Positions 52,578-61,869 of a DNA stretch of 64,000 nucleotides are shown here, piece after piece (the first letter of the stretch is position 1; every line of letters begins with the position of its first letter). The translations under genes were made by a program, and so were the position numbers. Under the pieces are notes generated by a model. That model did not search any database. It had not been told where the DNA came from and saw nothing but the letters and a program-made list of their open reading frames with translations. The DNA is taken from NCBI GenBank assembly GCA_017303755.1, contig JAFLBS010000001.1, positions 558,001 through 622,000 on the forward strand, given 5' to 3'. The stretch is from Flavobacteriales bacterium (GTDB lineage Bacteria > Bacteroidota > Bacteroidia > Flavobacteriales > Flavobacteriaceae).

Positions 52578-54608
52578 TTATTCTAGATAACTCCTAGAGT
52601 GTATTACTTTGGCTTTTTTTGTAGTTTTAACTTTTGGTTGTTCATCTTCAAAGTCATATGTCAATGTTAAATCAACAAACTTATCAGATTTTATAAGTTT
52701 ATCATATTGTTTTTTTAAAGCTGAATATTCTTTGTCTTGATTTTTTAAAGTTCCTCTCTGAACTTGATAGTGTCTCAAAAATTCTCTTATAGCAAGATTT
52801 GTCGTTCTCTCTTCAATATTTGAAAAATCATTTGTTTCAATAATTTCTTTAGTTTCAATCCAATATTCACTTTGTTTGATTGATGTATACTCTTTTTTCC
52901 ATATTTCAGTATATCCTAATGTTTTTTCAAAAACACTTCTATAAATTATGTACGATTCAGGCATATACAAAATATCGAAATACTCATCAATATTATTACC
53001 AAATGCTTTATGAAAAAAAGAGGTTTGTTCTTTTTTACTAGCTGGCGCGACAATTCCCTTAGAAACGTTTAGAATTGATTGTACTGCTCGAATGAATTTT
53101 TTATTCCAGTGTTTTCCTGTATATTCTCTATGTTTAGCGTCTTCTCCAAATAATGGAATATATTTCATCGGAAATGAAAAAATATCAATATTATGTTCAT
53201 GGCATAGATTAATATTTATTTCCAAACGGTTGTATAAATCTTCAGGCTTATCATTAAAATTGTATAAAATATAGTTTGAAAGTTCACGAATACCATACTT
53301 AGCTGCTAATTTTACTGCATTTTCGTATTGCTTCCTAATTCCAATATAATCAAAAGCAATTCTTAAAGGTCTGATTGGAATTTCGCTCATTAACTTCATA
53401 AACTCATCAGTAACATATCTAGCGTCAGTTCCCTGATTGAAATCTACATAGCGAAGTTTTTTAGATTTTATTCTATATTTTTCGTTTAAATCTTTTAATT
53501 CATTATATGCCTTAATTAGATTCTCTTTTGTCGTTGTTTCAATATTCAACAATTGACAATCATCCAATACATTATATGCAAACTGTTGATTTTCTCCTTT
53601 TAAGCGTTTTATAAGTTCGTGAAATAACCTAAAGCTTCGCTTAGTATATGCCCTTGTATTTGGATGGTTTTGTAGATTCCTAATCGCAATTTCAAGCTGA
53701 TTTGGCTCCTCCCAAGTTGCACCTTTTACAAAACCCATATCTTTAATTTCTTGAATAATTTCAGCAAAGTTTGGTGAAGCCAAAACATTATTGTCCATTA
53801 ACAAGAGATTTTGCTGTTCTCCATATAGTTCTTTTATCTCATCAAATTTTCCTTTAGTTTCAATCTTTGGCTTGTAAGTTGGCTCTAAAATAGGAACGGA
53901 ACAAAATGCACATTTCCTTGTACAACCTTTTGTCATAAAAGTAAAATAGGCACTTTCTGTTGGGTATTGATAGTCAATCTCGTCAAGAATTGAGTAATCA
54001 AGTGGAAGATTATCAATTATAATTCTCTTTGCTTCTTTAATATTTGGATCTAACATTCCTGGGCGGTCAAGCAACCCTTGGTGTGGTTTTATTCCTGTTG
54101 CTTCCTCTAATTCTTCATGAAGCAAAGATGCTAAAACACCCCCAACAAAAATTTGTGAAGAATCTTTAACTAATGGTTTTACAAAATTGATTGTTTCAAC
54201 AGTTATTTTCCAGTAAAATGTAAAAAGAGTGGTGACATAAATTCTATCCCAAAATGGTTCATACAACTTGTTACGAAACATCTTTGAAAATTCGTAGATA
54301 ATTTCTACTACTAAAGGAGCAAATTTAACACCCTGAAGATCTATGAGCTCTAAAAAGTGTTTTTTTCCTGTCTTGATAAATTGCTTAATAAAAAATGCTT
54401 TTTGAATCCAATTAATTGAACTGTCAATTTTATTTAATTTTAACAAACATTGTTCAAATAATTCATCAACTACAAGGTCTTTTAATTCCCCTTTGTAAAA
54501 TTTTACATCATCACCTAACAAACGATGATATGAGGCAATTTTCATTAGTCCAATAGGTGGATATTTGTTCTTATAGTTGGGTTCAATTAATAATATTTTT
54601 CGCTTCAT
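52578..54608 (-). CDS. Cobalamin-type radical SAM protein (last gene of the HerA-NurA-GHKL operon)
   Basis: A 676-residue radical SAM protein. The N-terminal part (ILLIEPNYKNKYPPIGLMKI) and SQIFVGGVLASLLHEELEE resemble a B12-binding Rossmann domain, although a helical stretch is inserted and the DxHxxG cobalamin motif is not seen. The radical SAM core has the canonical cluster motif TKGCTRKCAFCSVPI (CX3CX2C), LLLMDNNVLASPNF and DFNQGTDARYVTDE. A long C-terminal part (about 480-676) is helical and basic at its end. It overlaps the preceding gene by 4 bases (ATGA), so it belongs to the operon. The substrate is unknown; RNA, DNA or protein methylation or thiolation are possible. Confidence 0.85.
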   Translation of the reverse strand: MKRKILLIEPNYKNKYPPIGLMKIASYHRLLGDDVKFYKGELKDLVVDELFEQCLLKLNKIDSSINWIQKAFFIKQFIKTGKKHFLELIDLQGVKFAPLVVEIIYEFSKMFRNKLYEPFWDRIYVTTLFTFYWKITVETINFVKPLVKDSSQIFVGGVLASLLHEELEEATGIKPHQGLLDRPGMLDPNIKEAKRIIIDNLPLDYSILDEIDYQYPTESAYFTFMTKGCTRKCAFCSVPILEPTYKPKIETKGKFDEIKELYGEQQNLLLMDNNVLASPNFAEIIQEIKDMGFVKGATWEEPNQLEIAIRNLQNHPNTRAYTKRSFRLFHELIKRLKGENQQFAYNVLDDCQLLNIETTTKENLIKAYNELKDLNEKYRIKSKKLRYVDFNQGTDARYVTDEFMKLMSEIPIRPLRIAFDYIGIRKQYENAVKLAAKYGIRELSNYILYNFNDKPEDLYNRLEININLCHEHNIDIFSFPMKYIPLFGEDAKHREYTGKHWNKKFIRAVQSILNVSKGIVAPASKKEQTSFFHKAFGNNIDEYFDILYMPESYIIYRSVFEKTLGYTEIWKKEYTSIKQSEYWIETKEIIETNDFSNIEERTTNLAIREFLRHYQVQRGTLKNQDKEYSALKKQYDKLIKSDKFVDLTLTYDFEDEQPKVKTTKKAKVIHSRSYLE

Positions 54609-55612
54609 TTATTTATATTCCAGAGATTTTTGTAGGTTCTTGATTTCTTAAACAAATGTAATGGATTTAGATTTGTGTCTAATTCAGAATCATTGTTTAA
54701 AGCGAACGATGTTGATTTTATAAGGGAGTTATTATCTATTTCTATAAAAGGGCAATTTAGCGCTTCGTGTAATTTTTGATAATGCACTACAGCACCTGCA
54801 TTTTTATTATTTGTGCTAGTTCCAAGTATAGTAAAAAATAAAATTGGATTATTGTTGTCACCTACATAATGTATTGTTGGTAATATTTCTGCACTAAATT
54901 CATTAGTAGAAAAAAACTGTTGCAAAAAATGTAATACAAAAGCCTTAACTAAATATGGTGCTTTTTTCCCTTTTGATAATTTAGATACTTGTTCTAAATA
55001 ATTTTTTATATCTGTGTTTTGTGGATTAGCAATAAAATCGTTCAATTCCTTACCATCATAACTACAATGCAAGGTTAAGAACATTATAAACTTCTTGTTT
55101 GGGAAATTTATTTGATTTTGAAGGTCTAATAAACGTTTTATGGCATCAAATTTATATGCTTTTTTAGGATTCCCATTCCTGTCCTTATACTCAATTGGAG
55201 ATGTAACTTGCCCACAAAAATCTAAATTATATAATGTAATTACATCTTGTTGAGTAAACTCTTTTATTGTGGGAGAATTGTCAAAGCCTCTTAAAATAAC
55301 TTCCTCAATGTAACCGTCAAAAACATCAAAAGTTGTAATTTGTCTTTTTCTTTCAAAGGTTCTCAAGGTATTTTCTAAAGCTAAAACCTTGCTCCTACTT
55401 TGCTCAGGGTCTGAAGGCTCTGGATATTCTCTACACTGAAATGCATAAACGGTATCAATATATTCAATCCACTCAATAATATCATGAGCTTCACTATCAG
55501 GAAGTCCTAAATAAAAGAGTTTTTTGTTTCGTGCATTTTTTATGTAGCTGACAATTGGTTTTGCCCAATTAGTCCTAATCAACTTTTTGTTATCAGAATT
55601 AAATTTATTCAT
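54605..55612 (-). CDS. Unknown Rossmann-like protein in the HerA-NurA-GHKL operon
   Basis: About 335 residues from ATG 55612; a GTG 15 bases upstream is possible, but the ATG overlaps the preceding stop as ATGAATAA, the pattern used elsewhere in this operon. I do not recognise the family. The order LFYLGLPDSEAHD (Gly-rich turn), TVYAFQCREYPEPS, ITTFDVFDGYIEEV, VITLYNLDFCG and KFIMFLTLHCSYDGKEL fits beta strands of a Rossmann methyltransferase-like fold, with NLDFCG at the motif IV position. This is inference; no NPPY or clear SAM site is visible. Two gene overlaps (8 and 4 bases) tie it to its neighbours. Confidence 0.75.
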   Translation of the reverse strand: MNKFNSDNKKLIRTNWAKPIVSYIKNARNKKLFYLGLPDSEAHDIIEWIEYIDTVYAFQCREYPEPSDPEQSRSKVLALENTLRTFERKRQITTFDVFDGYIEEVILRGFDNSPTIKEFTQQDVITLYNLDFCGQVTSPIEYKDRNGNPKKAYKFDAIKRLLDLQNQINFPNKKFIMFLTLHCSYDGKELNDFIANPQNTDIKNYLEQVSKLSKGKKAPYLVKAFVLHFLQQFFSTNEFSAEILPTIHYVGDNNNPILFFTILGTSTNNKNAGAVVHYQKLHEALNCPFIEIDNNSLIKSTSFALNNDSELDTNLNPLHLFKKSRTYKNLWNINK

Positions 55613-57269
55613 TTTCAAAATCTTCACGTAATTTATTTAATAATTCTATATATTCTGACTTTGTTGTTGCCACTGACTTTAAACCATATTCGTCTAACAA
55701 CTCTATAAATTTTTTCGTAGAATCATCACAAATAATTTCTAAATCATTCATTAAATCCTGCAAGCTATCATACTCACGAAGAAGAGCCTCGCTTTTAATA
55801 TTACCTAACTCTTTAGCTAACCCTACTGTTGTATCATTGGATACCTTTTTTGAAGATTTCTTTTTTGTTTTAATCTCTTCAAATTTTTGACTAATCTCTT
55901 TTCTTAATTTTTCAGCTATGAGCTTAATGTTGTCATATTCTTTTTTGTCGTCAGGAGAAAATTTCTTTTCTTTCTTTTTTAAAGATTTTAAACTTTCATC
56001 TATTTCCTTAATTTGATTTATAAAAACATTAAAGTTATCTTCATAAGGATTGTACTCTCCTAATATTCTTTTCAAACTACCAATCTCTCTTGATAAAACT
56101 TCACTAGCTATGTTTTGTTCTTGAAATTTGTATGCAATGGCAGTATATGCTGGTACCACTTTTGCTTGAATTTGATATAAAAACAATTTCTTAAGATCAG
56201 ATGTTTCAATATCATTTCTTGCCGCATTGGGTAGAATGTTTTCATTTATGATAATAATTTCCCCTGTATATCTGTGATAGTAGGTGTTTGACCCCCCAAA
56301 ATAACTTGAAAAATATTGCCTATCACCAATAGAAAACCCTTGTTTTTTTAGAATAAATCCGCGTAAGTTTCTATTTAAATTATCCTTACCAGAATTTAAA
56401 ATTCTTTCTCTACCTGAGTTTAAACATCCCCAAGCTAATCCCAAAAACACTCCTTTATCAGATATTTCCTCAAAATGAGGTTCTAAAGGAGTGTTATTAG
56501 TAAATATGTCATTTGTATATGGGCGAAATAAATTTTCAATTTTACTACCAACTTGTAGCTTTAAATTGACTACTTCAAATTTTACATTATGTCTCTTGCA
56601 GACATCTTGTATTTTGTTTTCAATCGTTTTGGCCCAATTAAACTTTTCATTATTAAAGTGAAGAGGAACAACGTCTTGTAAATAATTATACAGATCATTA
56701 AAATTATTTAACAAGTCATCTAATATTGGATTTAACCCTATTAACTCGACTCTCGTTCCTTGCTCAATGGGAAATTCTTCCAATTCTATTTCATTTTCAC
56801 CCGGTAATACTATAAACTTGGAAAGTAAAGATTGTAAATCGATTAAATCTTCACTCTTAATTTCACCAGATAATCTTTTCGTTTTTTGTATTTTAAGCAA
56901 CTCTCTCATACCTAAAAAATTAATTTCAAGCATTTGGGGCAAAATATCTTTCTGTTTTGTATAAATAGTTAAGGTATCACAAAGATGAAAAGCACTATAC
57001 AGCCCAATTCCCATAAATCCTACGTCTTTACCTGGTGTTTTATCAGAAACACCAACTCTAATTGCTTTTCGCAAAGTCCTGTAATTCATTCCAACTCCAT
57101 CATCTTCTATTACTACAGAATTCTGACGTACTTTAATCTCAATATTATCAGATTTTGCGTCAATTGAATTTTGAATATACTCTCTTACTGCATCTCTTGG
57201 GTCAGGGTACATTCCTTTGGTTAAAATTGAGATTATTTCAGCTCCAATATCAAATTTGTCTACTTTCAT
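55605..57269 (-). CDS. GHKL (Hsp90/MutL-type) ATPase, second copy in operon
   Basis: A 554-residue ATPase. The GHKL fold at the N-terminus has the N box AVREYIQNSIDAKSD (Glu and Asn), G1 box VVIEDDGVGMNYRTL and G2 box GKDVGFMGIGLYSAF. A middle domain follows (about 210-400) with LGLAWGCLNSGRERIL and NILPNAARNDIETSDL, where the Arg may sense gamma-phosphate. The C-terminus (about 400-520) is a long charged coiled coil. It resembles HtpG/MutL-like ATPases but is not HtpG itself. It starts 8 bases after the first GHKL gene and overlaps the next gene by 8. Confidence 0.88.
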   Translation of the reverse strand: MKVDKFDIGAEIISILTKGMYPDPRDAVREYIQNSIDAKSDNIEIKVRQNSVVIEDDGVGMNYRTLRKAIRVGVSDKTPGKDVGFMGIGLYSAFHLCDTLTIYTKQKDILPQMLEINFLGMRELLKIQKTKRLSGEIKSEDLIDLQSLLSKFIVLPGENEIELEEFPIEQGTRVELIGLNPILDDLLNNFNDLYNYLQDVVPLHFNNEKFNWAKTIENKIQDVCKRHNVKFEVVNLKLQVGSKIENLFRPYTNDIFTNNTPLEPHFEEISDKGVFLGLAWGCLNSGRERILNSGKDNLNRNLRGFILKKQGFSIGDRQYFSSYFGGSNTYYHRYTGEIIIINENILPNAARNDIETSDLKKLFLYQIQAKVVPAYTAIAYKFQEQNIASEVLSREIGSLKRILGEYNPYEDNFNVFINQIKEIDESLKSLKKKEKKFSPDDKKEYDNIKLIAEKLRKEISQKFEEIKTKKKSSKKVSNDTTVGLAKELGNIKSEALLREYDSLQDLMNDLEIICDDSTKKFIELLDEYGLKSVATTKSEYIELLNKLREDFENE

Positions 57270-57277
57270 AATTGTAG

Positions 57278-58825
57278 CTATTTAAATTCTTCTTCAATCT
57301 TCAAAATTAGTAATTCTGCGGTTTCTTTTGGCAATACATTGCGAATAGTTGTAAAAATGTTTCCTAAAAACTTTCTTTCCTGCTTATTGAGTTTTGAAAG
57401 TTTATCTGTTCTGAACATAGGTTTTTCCTCTACTTCTGTTTCTATATTATTCTTAACTGTTAATGTATGGTTTGAAGTAGCACGTTCAATAATCTTAGTT
57501 ATTGGTGTTAACGTGTCGGTTTCTGCCGATTTTGTTTTTATGTTTTCTAGTTTTTTTTCTGCTTTTTCTGCTTCCTCTCTTTTCCTTTTTAAGGTTTCTA
57601 AAAAAGTTTGTTGTTCTTCTTTATCAACAAAACCCTCCTCCCTTTTCTTTTCAAACTGTTCAGCAACTTCATTGTAGCTATTAATAGTTCTTACTGCACT
57701 ATTTACATCTGAAGCACGATTACACAGAGATGAAATAGTTGAATGAAAAAATGATTTTAATTTCTGCTCATATTCATAATAGATCTCTGTTTCCGAAAAA
57801 TTATCTCTTCGTGCATTAGGTATTAAATCTTGGTGAATGGCATAAACTTCGGCAAAAAAATAAAATTGAAACCTTTTGTCTTTGTGGAATTTAACTAATG
57901 AATACTCGTCACCTATTTGAATGTTTGACTTGCGCAATCTAAAACCTCTTTGGTAATTTATTTGTTTTAAAGAGTGATTTTTTTCGGAAATACTGTACCA
58001 ACCCCAGTATAACAAACTACCATTATTATCTGTTTCTTTAAAAAATTGAACATCAATAATTTCATCTACTTTCTTTTTTGAGAATTGATCTCCGTCATAT
58101 ATATAGGAATTATAACCTTTGAAAAGTTGCTCTGTATTGATGAATGTCTTATATTCATCAATTGTAATTTCTTCTTTTTTCAGTTCATCATAAATTTTCT
58201 TTGCGTAAACAAATGACTTGTAGAACGGTACAGGTGCAACCATTGAAAGATAGGTTCTGATTCCTTTTACATCCAAAAGATCCTTGTTGGTAACGCCAAT
58301 CAAAGTGACTTTAAAATAATGGCTTTCAACATCTTCTTTTTTTATTTCAAGAGTTGTAACAGCATCAATTACTTCCGATGCTTCTTCTTTCTGATTTCTA
58401 TTATTGATGATTGACTTTAGTTTTGTAGCATCCCAAGTCATCATAGATTTTACATTTTCTCCTTTGAATGAAGTTTCAAAAATCAATTTATCACAATATC
58501 CCAGACCTCCCAAACGACCAATTCCTCTGAATCCTTTATCAATACCACGTTTTTTTGTTGATTGAGCTATGTTTTTTAGTATTTCAACAACTTTTTTTTC
58601 TTCAATTCCTGTTGCATCATCTTCTATGGAAATCAATTTTTTATCAGCATCAATAATAATATGAATTTCACCTTCTTCTACTAAACCTTGCTGTCTTGCT
58701 TTGTCTATTTGGTCTGCTGCATTTTGTATGTATTCACGGTAAATAAATCGTGAATCGTCATACATTCCAATTGTAAGCGATTCAATAACATCTTTACCAA
58801 TAATCGTTTTAAAAGTATTATCCAT
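57278..58825 (-). CDS. GHKL (Hsp90/MutL-type) ATPase, first copy in operon
   Basis: A 515-residue ATPase with N box RFIYREYIQNAADQIDKA, G1 box ISIEDDATGIEEKKV (DxxTG instead of DxGxG) and G2 box KGFRGIGRLGGLGYCDKL. The middle domain has FRLRKSNIQIGDEYSL and LIPNARRDNFSETEIYY with the conserved Arg. A coiled coil (about 380-430, KKREEGFVDKEEQQ) and a C-terminal helical part follow. It is clearly related to the next gene product but only in the ATPase core and the NARRD-type motif. Its ATG overlaps the HerA stop as ATGGATAA. Confidence 0.88.
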   Translation of the reverse strand: MDNTFKTIIGKDVIESLTIGMYDDSRFIYREYIQNAADQIDKARQQGLVEEGEIHIIIDADKKLISIEDDATGIEEKKVVEILKNIAQSTKKRGIDKGFRGIGRLGGLGYCDKLIFETSFKGENVKSMMTWDATKLKSIINNRNQKEEASEVIDAVTTLEIKKEDVESHYFKVTLIGVTNKDLLDVKGIRTYLSMVAPVPFYKSFVYAKKIYDELKKEEITIDEYKTFINTEQLFKGYNSYIYDGDQFSKKKVDEIIDVQFFKETDNNGSLLYWGWYSISEKNHSLKQINYQRGFRLRKSNIQIGDEYSLVKFHKDKRFQFYFFAEVYAIHQDLIPNARRDNFSETEIYYEYEQKLKSFFHSTISSLCNRASDVNSAVRTINSYNEVAEQFEKKREEGFVDKEEQQTFLETLKRKREEAEKAEKKLENIKTKSAETDTLTPITKIIERATSNHTLTVKNNIETEVEEKPMFRTDKLSKLNKQERKFLGNIFTTIRNVLPKETAELLILKIEEEFK

Positions 58826-60479
58826 TCTTGAACTGTTTATATAGTGGTCTTGGGAATTTGATATTCAACAATGAGCGAAATACAGGATTCTGCAAAATAT
58901 ATTCTCCTTGTTTTAGGCGTGTAAGCATAGATTTATAAACAGAAGGCACGAACTGATAATCAGGTTTTGAAATTTCAATAGCATTTGTTCTTCCATAGGC
59001 GTGTGTTGCACAATTTCCTTTTACTCTGTCGTGTATATCACTTTTAAATTGCTCAGCTGCAAATAAAATAATTCCTAGAGAACGCCCACGCTCAGTTATA
59101 TCTAACAACTGACGAAGTATCGGCGAATTTTTAGGTACATCTTTACTACCGTATTTATTTAACTCATCAATGAATATAACAATTTTTGATGGTATTTCTG
59201 ATTCTTCCCTATCGGTTATCTGACCTAATTTTAAATCATAAATAGCTCTCATTACATCCCCAAAAACAAAACCTTGTGATTCTTCATCTAGCTTAGCAAT
59301 ATCAATAACATGTATGTCATTTTTCTTGATCCCTTTTATAGAATCTTGTAAACGAACTTCCGAATTCTCTTCTTTTATTGTGTTAGCAAACAAATCTTTA
59401 TTTCGTTCCAAAGTCTTTCTGAAAAGACGGTAAAACTTACGCCAACTTAACACTGAAATTGTCTTGTCTTTGCCGTTATCTCCTTTTTCTTGGTGTTTTT
59501 TAATCTCATCTTTAAGCTCTTCCCAGTTTCTCACGCCATTAAAAACACCTTCACCAGAAATAATGTAATTAACTATTGATTCCATTGATTGTGTTGGGTC
59601 ATCAATGTTAGAGAAAAGCAAGTCTAAACTCTCTTTATCGTCTTCAAAAAGATATTTATATTGATAAGCTTTCTTTAGTTTTTTCTGACTTTCTACATCT
59701 TTTACATCTGCGTACGTTGTAGTCCTTACATCTTTTGAATAAGGGTAATAATACTTTACATTTTTGAAAGGCGACACTTCAATCCCTAAATCTTTATAGG
59801 CTTTTATATCCTCATCAACTAATTCATCATTAGCTTCGTCAATAGCTAATAAATCTCTTCCTTTCACATTCAGTAAAACAAAAGCGACACTTTCGTTTGT
59901 TTTATTTTTGAGATACTGTTCTTGAATTGCCTTCATCAAAAACATTGCATACGATGTTTTTGAAGCTAAACCTGAAATTCCCGAAATATTTAAGTGAGCT
60001 CCTTCTGGACCAATTAAAAAGTGGGAATTGAAATGAACTGGGATAGTTATTTTATCTTCATCTTCATACATTTCTATTACACCACATGCTAAAGGATTCT
60101 TTACATTATCCAAACCTAATGCTTTTTTTACATCCTGTTCATTGGCAAGAGAGACTGTTCGTCCGTCCAAAACAGGAGTGTAAATATTTTCAGAATTAGC
60201 AACAACTTTTGCTTTAACATAATTCATCCCTATTCTTTGTGAATTAGCTTTTGCATCTACTTCACCGAAATCACTTGAAATATAACCTGCCAAAAAGCTT
60301 GCACCATCAGTTAAATGAGATATTTCCTCTACAACTCCAAAGGTCACAGAATCTTTGATATGTTCAACTTTAACTACATCGAATGGTTTTAAAATAAGAT
60401 GTTGGTCCGTCCAGAAGAAAAACTCATCTACTGTAGTTGGCACTTTTTCTGTGGCTATTATTTTACCTATTTTTTTCAT
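58818..60479 (-). CDS. HerA-like ATPase/translocase
   Basis: A 553-residue AAA-type DNA translocase of the HerA/FtsK group. The N-terminus (about 1-110) fits a HAS-barrel (PFDVVKVEHIKDSVTFGVVE). The Walker A region reads HLNISGISGLASKTSYAMF (Lys near residue 174), which departs from GxxxxGK[ST]. Walker B is IVIFIDELNKYG (about 435), followed by the DITERGRSLGIILFAAEQF sensor stretch and the HDRVKGNCATHAYGRTN segment typical of HerA. It overlaps NurA by one base (TAATG) and the first GHKL gene by 8, a pairing like the archaeal and bacterial HerA-NurA end-resection complex. Confidence 0.88.
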   Translation of the reverse strand: MKKIGKIIATEKVPTTVDEFFFWTDQHLILKPFDVVKVEHIKDSVTFGVVEEISHLTDGASFLAGYISSDFGEVDAKANSQRIGMNYVKAKVVANSENIYTPVLDGRTVSLANEQDVKKALGLDNVKNPLACGVIEMYEDEDKITIPVHFNSHFLIGPEGAHLNISGISGLASKTSYAMFLMKAIQEQYLKNKTNESVAFVLLNVKGRDLLAIDEANDELVDEDIKAYKDLGIEVSPFKNVKYYYPYSKDVRTTTYADVKDVESQKKLKKAYQYKYLFEDDKESLDLLFSNIDDPTQSMESIVNYIISGEGVFNGVRNWEELKDEIKKHQEKGDNGKDKTISVLSWRKFYRLFRKTLERNKDLFANTIKEENSEVRLQDSIKGIKKNDIHVIDIAKLDEESQGFVFGDVMRAIYDLKLGQITDREESEIPSKIVIFIDELNKYGSKDVPKNSPILRQLLDITERGRSLGIILFAAEQFKSDIHDRVKGNCATHAYGRTNAIEISKPDYQFVPSVYKSMLTRLKQGEYILQNPVFRSLLNIKFPRPLYKQFKNG

Positions 60480-61651
60480 TAAAATAAATTCAAAAAGTTA
60501 ATGTCACTCAAATACTTACTTTTGATAAAGCTCTCTGTTATATAAACAGGATATAAATGGTTAGCCCAACGTGAATCTTTGCCATAACAAACTGGATTTC
60601 TTTCGTTAATTATGTTCGCAGTAATTAAATCTACCTCTTCACTATTTAGTCCATTTTCATTTTCATCATCTGTAATTAATATTTTCTCGATCTTTAAAAC
60701 TCCTGCAAAAGGGCTTTCTGTACGTTTGACTTCTCTAATTCTTACATACCATATTGCAAAAAAAACATTTCCAACAATTTCACTTTTATATTTGAATGCT
60801 GGTGTTCTGTGATATAGAGGTAATTTTGCAATTTTATCGGCATTACTTTTTCCGCTTCTATCTTGACACAGTTCGGGATTAAACATTTTAGAAACACCAA
60901 TAGCGCATTTGTAATGATTTTTGATTTTAGTTAGTTCTTTAAAATCGCCAGTTCTCATAGGTTTATATTGTAAAGAGCCGTCTTTAATCAAATATCTTTC
61001 AGGATTTATCAAGTTTTTTGTACTTAAATGAGCAACTATTTTCTTTTCAGTTTCAATCATTTCATCTTGAATAGTTGCTATACCTAAATGTTCGTATTTT
61101 TTCCCATCATCTTGTTTTTTGGAATCGTAAGCTAATATTTTAGAAAAGTTAATGCCTGATTTTTCAATTCGCTTAGTGTTATTAATTTTTGTTTTTAGTG
61201 CATTAAAAAATAAAGAGGCATCACCGCTATTAGGATTTGCCGCTTTTGGAAGCGACAAGACCAGATTGTGTTCAAATCCATCTTTTACACTTTTAAATTG
61301 ACTAGAGCTAATTCTTTGGCAACAAGCAACACCAATTTGACCTGCAATTATTGGATACACATTTCTATTAATTTCAATATCATCTACTTTGTATGTTCGT
61401 CTTGAACCGTCAAGGAAAAATTGAAATAAGGGCTCATTTTCAATAATTTTATCTGCGAGTCCTCTTAGGTTTTTAGAAGTATTTAGATCAGTATCTGTTT
61501 CTCCATATTCATTAACAACAACTGAAATTTCTTTTAATTTTGTATCAAAATCTAGAGTTGGAACACGGATTTCTTCATCCGCACAATATCGGAAAGACTT
61601 ATAGCATTTACAGGTTGTTTCGTTTGAAACTATATCTAAAACTTTATCCAC
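60479..61651 (-). CDS. NurA-like nuclease
   Basis: A 390-residue protein with NurA-domain features: LFQFFLDGSRRTYKVDD (motif I Asp, with DGS), RYLIKDGSLQYK (second DGS), KCAIGVSKMFN and, near the end, SRWANHLYPVYITESFIKSK with the late His. In the family these make an RNase-H-like nuclease that resects DNA ends with HerA. Its gene precedes herA with a one-base overlap. The N-terminal CKCYKSFRYCADEE is Cys-rich and may bind metal. Assigned from motif order and neighbour, not from a search. Confidence 0.75.
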   Translation of the reverse strand: MDKVLDIVSNETTCKCYKSFRYCADEEIRVPTLDFDTKLKEISVVVNEYGETDTDLNTSKNLRGLADKIIENEPLFQFFLDGSRRTYKVDDIEINRNVYPIIAGQIGVACCQRISSSQFKSVKDGFEHNLVLSLPKAANPNSGDASLFFNALKTKINNTKRIEKSGINFSKILAYDSKKQDDGKKYEHLGIATIQDEMIETEKKIVAHLSTKNLINPERYLIKDGSLQYKPMRTGDFKELTKIKNHYKCAIGVSKMFNPELCQDRSGKSNADKIAKLPLYHRTPAFKYKSEIVGNVFFAIWYVRIREVKRTESPFAGVLKIEKILITDDENENGLNSEEVDLITANIINERNPVCYGKDSRWANHLYPVYITESFIKSKYLSDINFLNLF

Positions 61652-61869
61652 TAAAAAATAATCAATTAAAACTTACAAAAAATGCCGACAAATTAAATAA
61701 CGATTCTCGGCTTAATGTCTGTCTGTTACTTCACCATGTTCGAACCAAACAAACCTACGAATTTTCTTTGAAAGATAGAATTGTTGACATCTGATTATTC
61801 TCCATGAAAACAAAATAGGATGCACAAGCCTAGCAATTGATGAAAATTATGGTTGTACGATTAACTTTT

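Noticed and set aside
61652..61869. Small gene between the radical SAM gene and nurA
   Set aside because: The longest minus-strand frame from an ATG is about 16 codons and has no start context.
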